From positions 1-64,000 of the forward strand of contig JAEYZN010000021.1 in NCBI GenBank assembly GCA_023428025.1: a DNA stretch of 64,000 nt. The letters run 5' to 3'. Within the stretch, counting starts at the first letter, position 1. Every line of letters starts with the position of its first letter. The notes beneath the pieces were generated by a model. That model worked only from the letters and a program-made list of their open reading frames with translations, was not told where the DNA came from and did not search any database. Positions 34,373-42,657 of the stretch are shown in pieces. The position numbers and the translations under genes were made by a program. This DNA is from Bacillota bacterium (GTDB lineage Bacteria; Bacillota; Clostridia; Christensenellales; SZUA-584).

Positions 34373-34404
34373 AAATACGCCTTTCATTCGAGGCGTATTT
34401 TTTT
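34373..34404 (+). terminator. Terminator of the oadB-oadG unit
   Basis: Perfect 10-bp stem AAATACGCCT / AGGCGTATTT with eight-base loop and extra T residues. Confidence 0.85.
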
Positions 34405-34480
34405 ACCCGAATTGGTTATTCTCCTGGCCGGCCTTTAAGTGTATAATATATTCATCCTATCAACCTGACGCGAGGTGCTT

Positions 34481-35584
34481 ATGAATGCCCGGGCCAGCCT
34501 TTTTCGCAGTTCACATATCTACGAGCCCAACGAACCCCTTTTTGTTGCGGCTGTTCGGGAAAACGTGTCTCATCACATGCGGTCGTGTTCGTTTTATGCC
34601 GACCTGCTGAAACGCGAACATTTCGATCCGCAGACAATCAAAACTCACGGGGATTGCGCATCCATACCTGTGCTGCCCGCCTCACTGTTCAAACACCACG
34701 AGATACTCAGCATGCCGCGTGACAACATCCGTATTCACGCGACGTCGTCCGGCACGCAGGGCCAGAAAAGCCAGGTCTTTATTGACGACGATACGCTGCG
34801 TCTCGGCACAGGCATGGTCGTCAGGTGCTTTCGGCACCCCGGCCTGATCTCCCCCAATCCCGCCAATTAAATCATGCTGGGCTATCAGCCCTCGGATGAT
34901 AACGACATGGGCGCGGTGAAGACAGCCATGGGCGTCACCCGTTTTGCGCCCGCGCTGCACCGGGAATTCGTGCTCAAGAAAACCGTGGACGGCTATCTGC
35001 CGGACTGGTTTGGCGTGCTCAGCGCGCTCCGGCGTTATGAAAAACAGCGGCTGCCCGTTCGCTTTGTCGGATTCCCCGCCTTCCTGCACCGGATGCTGGT
35101 GATGCTGCGCAAGGAAAACCTGCGTTTCAGGCTGAACAAACGGTCCCTTGTGCTGCTGGGCGGCGGATGGAAGCAGTTCAGCGACGAGCAGATCGACAAG
35201 GCTGCGCTCTACGCAATGGCAGAAGAGCGGCTCGGCATACCGGCAGAGCGGTGCCGCGACTTCTACAGCGCGGTGGAACATCCGGTGGCCTATGCGGAAT
35301 GCGGGCACCACCACATGCATGTGCCGGTTTGGAGCCGGGTCTTTATCCGCGACGTTAAAACGCTTGAGCCGCTTGGGTTGGACCAGCCGGGATTCTTAAG
35401 CTTTGTGACACCGCTGGTCAATTCTATCCCGCTGACCAGCGTGATGATGGGCGATCTCGCCGTGCTGCGCGATGGTCGTTCCTGCGGGTGCGGTATCGAA
35501 TCTCCGTATTTTGAGGTGCTGGGGCGCGCCGGAACGTCTCCGCTGCGCAATTGTGCCGTGACAGCCGACGCGCTTGTGAGGTGA
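34481..35584 (+). pseudogene. luxE: LuxE-family acyl-protein synthetase, split by one in-frame TAA
   Basis: LuxE activates a fatty acid with ATP and passes it to LuxC for reduction to aldehyde. The reading frame is full length (367 codons, family about 370) and intact on both sides of a single TAA at 34868-34870. The context NPAN-stop-IMLGYQP is a place where relatives have a Tyr (TAT/TAC), so one base change explains it. Conserved blocks remain: SSGTQGQKS (nucleotide loop), GAVKTAMGVTRFAPAL, LLGGGWK and FYSAVEHPVAYAEC. Start ATG follows GAGGTG. Pseudogene, sequencing error or readthrough are all open; codons after the stop look unspoiled, which favours a recent event or an error. Stop is five bases from luxC. 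Confidence 0.8.
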
Positions 35585-35588
35585 TGCG

Positions 35589-36857
35589 ATGAATCTGATC
35601 GACGGCCGCATCGTCGGCGAGGCGGATTGCCGGAAGTTCCTTGACCAGTTGGGCGATTTCATTGCCGAAACACTTGCAGGCGGCTTTCCTGACGCGCAAA
35701 CGGTGATCAGCGCTGCGGACGCGCTTTCACAGAGCTTATGCAGAGAAAACGCCGCAAGCTGGCTTCCCGCAGACGACAAGGCCGCTGCTGCATTGCTTGC
35801 ACAGGCGAAGCAGTTTCTCAGCCGCGCTTATCTGGTGCGCAAGCTGGAGCTGGAACTGGGGTCCAATGCCTTTGACTTCCGTGAAACCGGCAACGGACGG
35901 CGTGTCACGTTCCGTCCGCTTGGCGTGCTGACGCATATCGCGGCGGGCAACGCTCAAGGGCTGCCTGCGTTCAGCGTATTGGAGGGCCTGCTCACAGGCA
36001 ACATCAATCTGCTCAAGCTGCCGGGTTACGACGACGGCCTCTCCACGGCCTTGCTGCACCGGCTGGTGGGGATTGAGCCAAAGCTGAAGCGTTATGTCAG
36101 CGTGTTTGACCTGCCGTCTACCGATGCCCAAGCCATCCGCAGGTTGCTCGCTGTGTCGGATGCCGCCGCCGTGTGGGGTTCGGATTTCGCCGTGACCGGT
36201 ATTCGCGCGCTTGCGCCGCCCGGCCTGCAGCTCATCGAATGGGGGCACAAACTCAGCTTCTGCTGTGTCACAAGGCGTGGGGAATCACCGGAGGCGCTTG
36301 CGGGTATCGCCCGGGATATCTGCGAAACGGAGCAGCTTGTGTGCAGTTCACCCCAATGCGTCTATTATCAAACAGACTCGTTTGACGATCTTGCCGCGTT
36401 TGGCGTTCGCCTGGCCGCCGTGCTGGAAGGCACCGCAGTCCTCTACCCGCCTCTTACGCCCGATATGCATGCCCAGGCCGAGATCACCGAACTGTGTCTG
36501 CGCTCTTCCCTGGAAGAATTATTATGCGGTAAAACATTGATCAAAGGCCATAGCTCGTGTGTTATCGTGGATGATGATCCGTCCGTTGCTGCGTCGCCCG
36601 GTTTTCGCACGGTATGGCTCAAACCCATGCGTGCCGGGCAGCTTGACGCTGCCCTTCGCAGGCAGCATGGCTATCTGCAAACGGCGGGTGTGGCCTGTGC
36701 GCCGGATGAACTATCCGGCTTATCCGAGCGGCTTTATCGCAGCGGCGTGTGCCGCGTGATGCCGTGCGGCGAGATGACCTCCAACACGGCGGGCGAGCCG
36801 CACGACGGGCAATATGCGCTGCGCCGGTATGTGAAAGCGGTCGTATCGGCGGAATAG
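35589..36857 (+). CDS. luxC: LuxC-family acyl-CoA/acyl-protein reductase
   Basis: NADPH-dependent reductase that turns an acyl group into a fatty aldehyde through an acyl-Cys. 422 aa, shorter than luminous-bacteria LuxC (about 480). Blocks seen: RPLGVLTHIAAGNAQGLPAFSVLEGLLTGNINLLKLP (read as LGVLTHIAAGNAQ and LTGNINLLKLP), FDLPSTDAQAIRRLL, VWGSDFAV, and the active-site region ETEQLVCSSPQCVYY with the Cys. Forms a pair with luxE and no luxA, luxB or luxD nearby, so light emission is not implied; a wax, aldehyde or long-chain alcohol route is an inference. Confidence 0.88.
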   Translation: MNLIDGRIVGEADCRKFLDQLGDFIAETLAGGFPDAQTVISAADALSQSLCRENAASWLPADDKAAAALLAQAKQFLSRAYLVRKLELELGSNAFDFRETGNGRRVTFRPLGVLTHIAAGNAQGLPAFSVLEGLLTGNINLLKLPGYDDGLSTALLHRLVGIEPKLKRYVSVFDLPSTDAQAIRRLLAVSDAAAVWGSDFAVTGIRALAPPGLQLIEWGHKLSFCCVTRRGESPEALAGIARDICETEQLVCSSPQCVYYQTDSFDDLAAFGVRLAAVLEGTAVLYPPLTPDMHAQAEITELCLRSSLEELLCGKTLIKGHSSCVIVDDDPSVAASPGFRTVWLKPMRAGQLDAALRRQHGYLQTAGVACAPDELSGLSERLYRSGVCRVMPCGEMTSNTAGEPHDGQYALRRYVKAVVSAE

Positions 36858-36861
36858 GACT

Positions 36862-37551
36862 TCAGTCCAGCTTTTTGAGCCTGAGCGATGCCGATACGCC
36901 GCTTGGCAACAGCGACACCTCACAGACCGATACGGAAGTCATGACAAGGCATATCGTATCGCCTGCCTCCAGTGTTGCCATTGCCACGCCACGGCATTCC
37001 TGGATTCCCGTGGACAGTATGAAGCTGAAATCTCCTCCGGGCAGAGCCTCTTCTCCTGCTCGCAATTCGAAGCGCACGGGCGCGGAAGCCTTGGCGGATA
37101 CGCGCAGATCAAACGCGAGCTCATAATCTCCGGCTTGCTGCACCGTTACCTCTGCCTCGTCCTGCACATGCCCGATATGATAGAGGCAGCTGTGGCTGTG
37201 GAACCTGATGGGAGCGCTGTTCCCCGGCACTGTCACTGTCAGGCGCTGGCCGCCGCTGTGATACACGCAGCCGTAAGCGTCGAGCCCGCCCGACTTTGCA
37301 GCAGCCAATTCTTTTTCAACGGGTTCAGCCGTTTCACATGCGGCAGACACTTCCTCACATTGTTCCACCGGCTCAGTGTTCGCATCCAGAAGTTCATCTG
37401 GTTCCACAGACGCGTCGATATCATCATCGCGTTCATCGCCGTCACATTCGCGGGTCGTCATCCAGGAGTGGCTCAGGGTATCCGATAACCGGCCCGAACC
37501 GACAGGCCTAGTGGTCGGATATGTATGATTGCGTACATAGTAACTGTTCAT
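36862..37551 (-). CDS. Unknown protein with acidic spacer and BclA-type beta domain
   Basis: About 229 aa. A short N-terminus (MNSYYVRNHTYPT) is followed by a strongly acidic, Glu/Asp-rich region (35-85) and a beta-sandwich-like domain from about 100 (RLTVTVPGNSAPIRF, AEVTVQQAGDYELAFDLRVSA, GDFSFILSTG, DTICLVMTSVS, SASLRLKKL). That strand order resembles the C1q/TNF-like caps of exosporium proteins such as BclA. GGGGGA before the chosen ATG. The MNSYY start recalls the MNCYY start of the DUF4489-like protein at 5.2 kb. Spore surface role is an inference. Confidence 0.6.
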   Translation of the reverse strand: MNSYYVRNHTYPTTRPVGSGRLSDTLSHSWMTTRECDGDERDDDIDASVEPDELLDANTEPVEQCEEVSAACETAEPVEKELAAAKSGGLDAYGCVYHSGGQRLTVTVPGNSAPIRFHSHSCLYHIGHVQDEAEVTVQQAGDYELAFDLRVSAKASAPVRFELRAGEEALPGGDFSFILSTGIQECRGVAMATLEAGDTICLVMTSVSVCEVSLLPSGVSASLRLKKLD

Positions 37552-37619
37552 GGCATCCCCCAAAATTGTTAATTATAGATTATTCTATTTCAGAGTATGC
37601 CGGAAAGTGAAAATATGAT

Positions 37620-37658
37620 CGTGTGGCAAGGCCCAGGGCAAACAAGCCTTGCCACACG
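37620..37658 (-). terminator. 13-bp inverted repeat after the small basic gene
   Basis: CGTGTGGCAAGGC / GCCTTGCCACACG, a perfect 13-bp stem around a 13-base loop, just downstream of the 55-aa gene. Only a short T stretch follows, so it is a strong but not classical terminator. Confidence 0.6.
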
Positions 37659-37662
37659 AACG

Positions 37663-37830
37663 TTAAGGCTGCTGCTTACGGCTTATTGCCGCTTTGGCGT
37701 TGCCCGTCTTTGCGTGCCCCTGAATCTCAGGAACGGGAGTTTGTTCATTCCGCGAAAAGTGCGATTTTTTGTTGCTCTCTGTTCCGTGTGGTTCACTGGG
37801 ATCCGGCCGGCGCATTCCTGACTTTGCCAT
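37663..37830 (-). CDS. Small basic 55-aa protein, possible spore protein
   Basis: Hydrophilic and unordered-looking: MAKSGMRRPDPSEPHG, SNKKSHFSRNEQTPVPEIQG, KTGNAKAAISRKQQP. It has no Cys and no hydrophobic helix. AAAGGAGAG ten bases before the ATG is strong, which is the main evidence that it is real. Composition and size resemble minor SASPs of the SspK/N/P kind, but I cannot assign one. Divergent from the MATE gene. Confidence 0.55.
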   Translation of the reverse strand: MAKSGMRRPDPSEPHGTESNKKSHFSRNEQTPVPEIQGHAKTGNAKAAISRKQQP

Positions 37831-37896
37831 ATTTTTAATTCTCTCCTTTCTTGATACCATTATTGTTGTCCAAACAGCATCTTTTCATTGCTCTAC

Positions 37897-37925
37897 TTGA
37901 CAATAGAATTTTTTGTATATATACT
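37897..37925 (+). promoter_or_regulatory. Promoter of the MATE gene
   Basis: TTGACA, 17 bases, TATACT, about 30 bases before the TTG start codon. Confidence 0.75.
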
Positions 37926-37955
37926 GGCCTGTACTACTAAAGTGAGGCGCATCCA

Positions 37956-39317
37956 TTGGACCATACAGAAAGACTGGGCAAAGCCCCTATATTAAAACTA
38001 GTTTTGGAATTCTCGATCCCCACTATCACCGCGATGATCGTTAACGCAATTTACAACGTGGTGGACAGGATTTTCGTGGGGCGTTTCGTGGGCGAAGAGG
38101 CTCTTGGCGGCCTCACCGTGGCGTTTCCTATCATGATCGTGGCTTTCGCCATCGGCGCTTTGTTTGCCATCGGCGGCGCAACGCTGATCTCCATCAAATT
38201 GGGTGAGCGCGATATCGACCAGGCCAATAAGTTTTACGGCAACATGACGACTCTGATACTGATATCAGGCTTGTTGATGACGGCATTGGGCGAAATATTC
38301 ATGCCGCAGCTGCTTACACTGGTGGGCGCTACTGAGACCAATTTACCTTATGCGCTTGAATATATGCGTATCATCACAGCAGGCGTAGTTTTTCAGCTTG
38401 CTTCGTTCGCAATGGCTGCGATCATCCGCACGGAAGGCAAGCCGGTCTTCGCCATGGCCAGCCAGCTCGTTTCCGCAGTTACCAACATCGTGCTGGACTA
38501 TCTGTTTATCGGGCCACTGCAAATGGGTGTCGCCGGTGCGGCCATCGCGACCGTCATCGGCCAGCTCGTCGGCTTCGGGATGCTGTTCAATTTCTTTTTT
38601 ATATCTAAAAAGAGTATGCTCAAGCTGAGCGTGGCAAATATTCGTTTGCGCGCTTCGCTTGTCAAGAATATTTGCCTGATTGGCGCGTCCAGCTTCATCA
38701 TCAATCTGGGTACGGGCATATCCGCGTCTTTCACCAACGTTGCGCTGCACACGTACGGCGGGGATGCCGCCATCACGTCTTTTGGCGCCATCAATAGCCT
38801 CATCACGTTGGTGCTGATGCCGATCATCGGCCTGCTGCAGGGTGTTGCCCCGATCATGGGTTATAACTATGGCATGCGGCAGCTGCCCCGTGTCTGGCGG
38901 GCTTTATGGACAGGCATCGGCCTGGGCACGATATTCGCCGTTGTCATGTTCGTACTGATGGAAATATTCCCCGAAGCGGTGGCGTCGTTGTTCCTTGATC
39001 CCGCATCTCCCACGATGAGCATGTGCGCCGAGGGGCTGAGACTGCAGATACTGTTCCTGCCCATCCTCACCATCAGCGTGTTGTCCACGGCCTATTTCCA
39101 GTCCACCGCGCAGGGCGGCAAAAGCCTTTTCATCAGCGCGATGAGACAGGGCCTTGTGGTGGTAATGGTGATGATATTGCCGAATTTCTGGCAGCTTACC
39201 GGCGTGTGGCTGTCTGCCCCCATAGCTGAGATCACGATGATATTTGTCTCTTTGCTGATGCTCTTAACTGACTGGAGAAAACGCAATCGCGCCATTGCTT
39301 TGGAGGTTGCAACATAG
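37956..39317 (+). CDS. MATE-family efflux transporter
   Basis: Na+- or H+-driven drug/toxin exporter, 453 aa with 12 membrane helices in two halves (VNAIYNVVDRIFVGRFVGEEALGGLTVAFPIM; TSFGAINSLITLVLMPIIGLLQGVAPIMGYNYG, read in parts). The sequence is closest to the clostridial MATE group typified by MepA (VxRIFVGxxVGxxALxG, QGVxPIxGYNYG). TTG start with GAGG eight bases before it. Single gene with own promoter and terminator. Substrate not predictable. Confidence 0.92.
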   Translation: MDHTERLGKAPILKLVLEFSIPTITAMIVNAIYNVVDRIFVGRFVGEEALGGLTVAFPIMIVAFAIGALFAIGGATLISIKLGERDIDQANKFYGNMTTLILISGLLMTALGEIFMPQLLTLVGATETNLPYALEYMRIITAGVVFQLASFAMAAIIRTEGKPVFAMASQLVSAVTNIVLDYLFIGPLQMGVAGAAIATVIGQLVGFGMLFNFFFISKKSMLKLSVANIRLRASLVKNICLIGASSFIINLGTGISASFTNVALHTYGGDAAITSFGAINSLITLVLMPIIGLLQGVAPIMGYNYGMRQLPRVWRALWTGIGLGTIFAVVMFVLMEIFPEAVASLFLDPASPTMSMCAEGLRLQILFLPILTISVLSTAYFQSTAQGGKSLFISAMRQGLVVVMVMILPNFWQLTGVWLSAPIAEITMIFVSLLMLLTDWRKRNRAIALEVAT

Positions 39318-39338
39318 TCTGAATAAGCTGAACTTCTT

Positions 39339-39368
39339 ACCGCTGACTGTTTTGGTCAGCGGTATTTT
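39339..39368 (+). terminator. Terminator after the MATE gene
   Basis: ACCGCTGAC / GTCAGCGGT stem, loop TGTTTTG, then ATTTT. Confidence 0.8.
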
Positions 39369-39402
39369 CGTGTACTTTGTCCTAAGGTTTATAAAAAGCA
39401 AG

Positions 39403-39439
39403 CCAAATAAAAGACCATCCCTTTAGGCAGGCATGGTCT
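39403..39439 (-). terminator. Terminator of the 186-aa gene
   Basis: AGACCAT / ATGGTCT stem with inner CC/GG pairs, then TTTATTT on the minus strand. Confidence 0.75.
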
Positions 39440-39460
39440 CGATTCCATATACCAGTTTCG

Positions 39461-40021
39461 TCAACCGCTGATCTTAATTACAAAACAGCCCCGCCATTTC
39501 ACAATACGCTTGACCTCTTCATCGCAGGATTCCAAGCAAGTGGGAGCCATTGCATTGCTTATGTTATTGGACACAGCAAAGTCGTCCACCGTGACTTCTT
39601 CAATCGCCGGGACGTTTACCATGTTGCAGCTTCCGCCCACCGGAACATCCACATGCTGATAGCCCGACGCCGATATCCATCCCAGCGGAGCTGCCGATGT
39701 GGTCACCACACATGAATCTGCAACATTGCCGATAAATTCGTTAAACGCCGCAGTTTGTTCCTGTAGCTGGTATGCCGTATCACTTTGTATGACCGGAAAA
39801 GCGTTACAAATGTATGATATTGTACCCACCACGTGATACAGGCATGTGCGAATCGGCCCTAGATCCGGAACATTGACCGTATCCGTCTGGCTGACGATAC
39901 TCAGCTTGCTTTTATCAAACAGGATGCTCTTCACACCGTTAGGCTCTGCGTAGGTTTCATCCAGCATAAACGGCGGCTGAAGCTCTGCGGTTGCGCAAAA
40001 TGGTATTCTGACTTCTGCCAT
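39461..40021 (-). CDS. Unknown beta-rich protein with Cys motifs, spore-surface candidate
   Basis: 186 aa, no signal peptide or membrane helix. Seven Cys in all (PFCAT, RTCLYHV, YICNAF, DSCVVTT, SCNMVNVP, TCLESCDEEV...) and alternating hydrophobic strands. The start is set by AGGAGG ten bases before ATG (MAEVRIPFC); the longer reading lacks a site. Monocistronic with its own terminator. I do not recognise a named domain. The style is that of clostridial spore-coat or exosporium proteins, which is inference. Confidence 0.6.
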   Translation of the reverse strand: MAEVRIPFCATAELQPPFMLDETYAEPNGVKSILFDKSKLSIVSQTDTVNVPDLGPIRTCLYHVVGTISYICNAFPVIQSDTAYQLQEQTAAFNEFIGNVADSCVVTTSAAPLGWISASGYQHVDVPVGGSCNMVNVPAIEEVTVDDFAVSNNISNAMAPTCLESCDEEVKRIVKWRGCFVIKISG

Positions 40022-40136
40022 AACTTGAGCGCCTCCTAAAGAAAAATAATGGTCCTGATATTCCACTTCACTTTATACTATTTCAATCAGACTCATAAGG
40101 TGACATGTATAGGATTCTTAAGCCGCGGCCGCAGTG

Positions 40137-40176
40137 TCAAAAAAGAAAACGGACAGGATAAGCGTGTCCTGTCCGT
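40137..40176 (-). terminator. Terminator of the exporter/two-component block
   Basis: Perfect 10-bp ACGGACAGGA / TCCTGTCCGT stem followed on the minus strand by TTTCTTTTTT. It lies 75 bases after the kinase stop. Confidence 0.85.
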
Positions 40177-40250
40177 TCGGGCGCAAGCTGTGCCTGGGCC
40201 CTTCTATACAAAGAGCAAGATTTGGAGGGCATTCGCTCTTTATAACAAGT

Positions 40251-41858
40251 TCATGTTTGGCCGGCCAGCCTGACATCGAACCAGAACTGCACCCCGCCGC
40301 TCACATTCTTCACGCCGAACTTCTGCCCGGCGACATTTTGTATCGCCTTGACCACCGACAAGCCCAGCCCGTAGCTGTCCTTCACGCGCGTACGCGCTTC
40401 ATCGGCTTTGAAAAAGCCGTCCCAGATGCTGCTCAGATGGTCTTGCGGAATCGAGCCGCCGGAATTGAATACGCTCACCCGGATCGCGTCATCCACTGCC
40501 CGTGTGCTGATGCGTACCAGCTTTTTCTCATCGCCGTAACGCGCCGCATTGGAGATATAGTTGGCCAGCACCTGCTCAAACCGCATCGCGTCGAATTGCC
40601 CAGTCAGATTGTCTTTAAGGTCCAGCTCAATATGAAGGCCGTTCTCGTTGATAAAACCATCGTATTTTTCGAGAAAATTGCTGATACGCTCGTTCACGGA
40701 AAGCTTTTCGTATATCAATTCAATGCGGCCGCTTTCCATTCTGGACAACTCCAGCATCTCCTTGAGCAGCCTGTTCATCTTGGCGGCTTCCTCGGCAATG
40801 ATCTCGATATAAGAATCCTTCTGTCCGGCGTCGCTGGCATAGCCCGCGTTCATCTCATCGGCATAGCCTTTTATCAGAGCAAGAGGTGTTCTCAGCTCGT
40901 GCGACGCATTGGAGATAAACTGCCGCTGCGCGATGATGTCCTTCTCCAGCTGCATATTCTGTTCGCGCAATGTATTGAGCGCATTTTCCAGTTCACCGCC
41001 CAGCCGGTTGACGTCCTCCCCCAGGCTCTGCAGTTCATCGCCTGTCCGCACATCACACTGGTGCCCGAAATTGAGCGCTGCCAGTTCCCCGACAGTATTC
41101 TGTATCTGCCGGATGGGACGTGTAAACCGCCTGGACATCCTGAACACGAAAATGATGGAGATCGCCATGGACAACAGCGCGCAGGCGAGAAGCAATATGT
41201 TGGCCTGGCTCACGCTCTGGTTGATGGGCTCGATCGCCTGTGTCAGCGCGATCCTGACGCCGTTGTCCAGATCCTTCGTGCAAACCAGCATTTCGATGTC
41301 CGTTCTCGGCTCTTTGATCGTCGCCATGTAGATGTCTTCGTCGGCGATTTCCCAATCCCCCTGTTCCGGACGCCAGAAAAAAAACTGCCCTGTTAACCGC
41401 AACTGCCTGTCGTCCGGCTGTAGTGGATTCTGCTGAAACCCTCCCTGCTCCTGCTGGGGCTGCGTGGTCGCAGCCGGAGCCGCCGTGCTCTGCGGCTCAT
41501 TTTGCGGGGGCGTGCTTTGTCCTATTATGACACCCTCACCGTTTGGCCGGGATATCAGGCCGGCTTCCGTAGAAGAAGAAAATATCACGTTGTCATCCTG
41601 TACGATGATGGTGTCATATGACTTGCCCACAGTGAGCGCGTCCAGAGCGTCCAGCCATTCATCCTCTTCCGCCGAAAAATCAATGCTGGAAAGCTGCTCG
41701 ATGCCGCTCAACATCGCGCCACGAATGGAGCTGTAGTAAAGCGGCTTAAGCAGCAGCGTATTGGACAGCAGAATGATGGCCGACGTGCCCAGCACCACCG
41801 CCGTGATATACAGAAACAACCTTCGCGTGATGCTTGTTTTCCTCTGTCTCTTCGTCAT
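40251..41858 (-). CDS. Membrane sensor histidine kinase
   Basis: 535 aa. TM1 about 13-36, an extracytoplasmic sensor of about 180 residues with a Gln/Pro-rich insert (115-150), TM2 about 218-240, HAMP, HisKA with His320 in SNASHELRTPLALIKG, and HATPase with N box (LANYISNAARYGDE), FNSGGSIP and SYGLGLSVV. The G1 box reads NSGGSI rather than DxGxGI, a variant also seen in VanS-like kinases. Overlaps its regulator gene by four bases; downstream of a MacAB-like exporter, which it probably controls. Confidence 0.92.
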   Translation of the reverse strand: MTKRQRKTSITRRLFLYITAVVLGTSAIILLSNTLLLKPLYYSSIRGAMLSGIEQLSSIDFSAEEDEWLDALDALTVGKSYDTIIVQDDNVIFSSSTEAGLISRPNGEGVIIGQSTPPQNEPQSTAAPAATTQPQQEQGGFQQNPLQPDDRQLRLTGQFFFWRPEQGDWEIADEDIYMATIKEPRTDIEMLVCTKDLDNGVRIALTQAIEPINQSVSQANILLLACALLSMAISIIFVFRMSRRFTRPIRQIQNTVGELAALNFGHQCDVRTGDELQSLGEDVNRLGGELENALNTLREQNMQLEKDIIAQRQFISNASHELRTPLALIKGYADEMNAGYASDAGQKDSYIEIIAEEAAKMNRLLKEMLELSRMESGRIELIYEKLSVNERISNFLEKYDGFINENGLHIELDLKDNLTGQFDAMRFEQVLANYISNAARYGDEKKLVRISTRAVDDAIRVSVFNSGGSIPQDHLSSIWDGFFKADEARTRVKDSYGLGLSVVKAIQNVAGQKFGVKNVSGGVQFWFDVRLAGQT

Positions 41859-42538
41859 GTCCCGATCTCAAAGCGGTAACCGAAGCCCCGCAGCGTCGTG
41901 ATATAGCTGCCGCATTTGCCCAGCTTGGTGCGCAGCCTGTTGATATGGGTGTCCACGGTGTTGGAGGACCCAAGATAATCGTATCCCCACACGTACTCGA
42001 GTATCTGGTCTCGGCTTAAGGATATGTTGTCGTTTTCCGCCAGATAGACGAGCAGGTCGTACTCCTTGCGGCTCAAGGGCACGCTCACCCCCTCTACCGT
42101 CACCTCACGGGCAGCCGTATCAATCTTCAGGCTCCCAAACACGTTGCGCGGCGCTACCGAGCTTCTTCTGAACAGCGCTTCAACGCGTGCCACCAGCACC
42201 ATAGGTGCGAACGGCTTCACAATATAATCATCAGCGCCGGACTCGAGCCCTTGCACCTGATCATAATCCTCACCCTTTGCGGTCAGCATCAGTATGGGGC
42301 ATTTCGAGTGCTCGCGCAGCTTACGGCAACAGGTTAAGCCGTCCATCACCGGCATCATCACGTCCAGAATGACCAGGTCAGGCGGGTCGGTCACAAACAT
42401 CTTCAGCGCCTGCATCCCGTCCTCCGCTTCCAGCACACCGTATCCACGGCTTTCCAGAACTGCCCGCAGCAGGTCTCTCAGACGGGCTTCGTCATCCACC
42501 ACGAGTATTCTTTTTTCTTTTTGTTCTTCGTGCTTCAT
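41855..42538 (-). CDS. OmpR-family response regulator
   Basis: 227 aa. Receiver (acidic pair DD15-16, phosphoacceptor Asp59 in LVILDVMMPVMDG, Lys near 108 in IVKPF) and winged-helix output domain (SRKEYDLLVYLAENDNISLSRDQILEYVWGYDY, NTVDTHINRLRTKLG, RGFGYRFE). Binds direct repeats as a dimer; a pair of 11-base repeats lies before the exporter operon. Coupled to the kinase gene. Confidence 0.95.
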   Translation of the reverse strand: MKHEEQKEKRILVVDDEARLRDLLRAVLESRGYGVLEAEDGMQALKMFVTDPPDLVILDVMMPVMDGLTCCRKLREHSKCPILMLTAKGEDYDQVQGLESGADDYIVKPFAPMVLVARVEALFRRSSVAPRNVFGSLKIDTAAREVTVEGVSVPLSRKEYDLLVYLAENDNISLSRDQILEYVWGYDYLGSSNTVDTHINRLRTKLGKCGSYITTLRGFGYRFEIGT

Positions 42539-42604
42539 TTGAAAACCTCAAAGGCATTATACCACTTTACTGTATTTCCGTATGCATCATACAGGATGTT
42601 TCGC

Positions 42605-42645
42605 CGCTGCCGGTCCGCCATCTCCCACGTTTCGGGCCGGCAGCG
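42605..42645. repeat. Hairpin between exporter genes and regulator gene
   Basis: CGCTGCCGG / CCGGCAGCG, 9 bp, 23-base loop, no T tract. It may reduce readthrough from the exporter genes into the two-component genes. Confidence 0.5.
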
Positions 42646-42657
42646 TTCAACAATGGT

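Noticed and set aside
34441..34480. Full promoter before luxE
   Set aside because: TATAAT is present at about 34442 but no -35 box at proper distance could be found, so only the coding frame is annotated.
34868..34870. Programmed stop recoding (selenocysteine or pyrrolysine) in luxE
   Set aside because: The codon is TAA, not TGA or TAG, and no SECIS-like element was noticed; nonsense change or sequence error is simpler.
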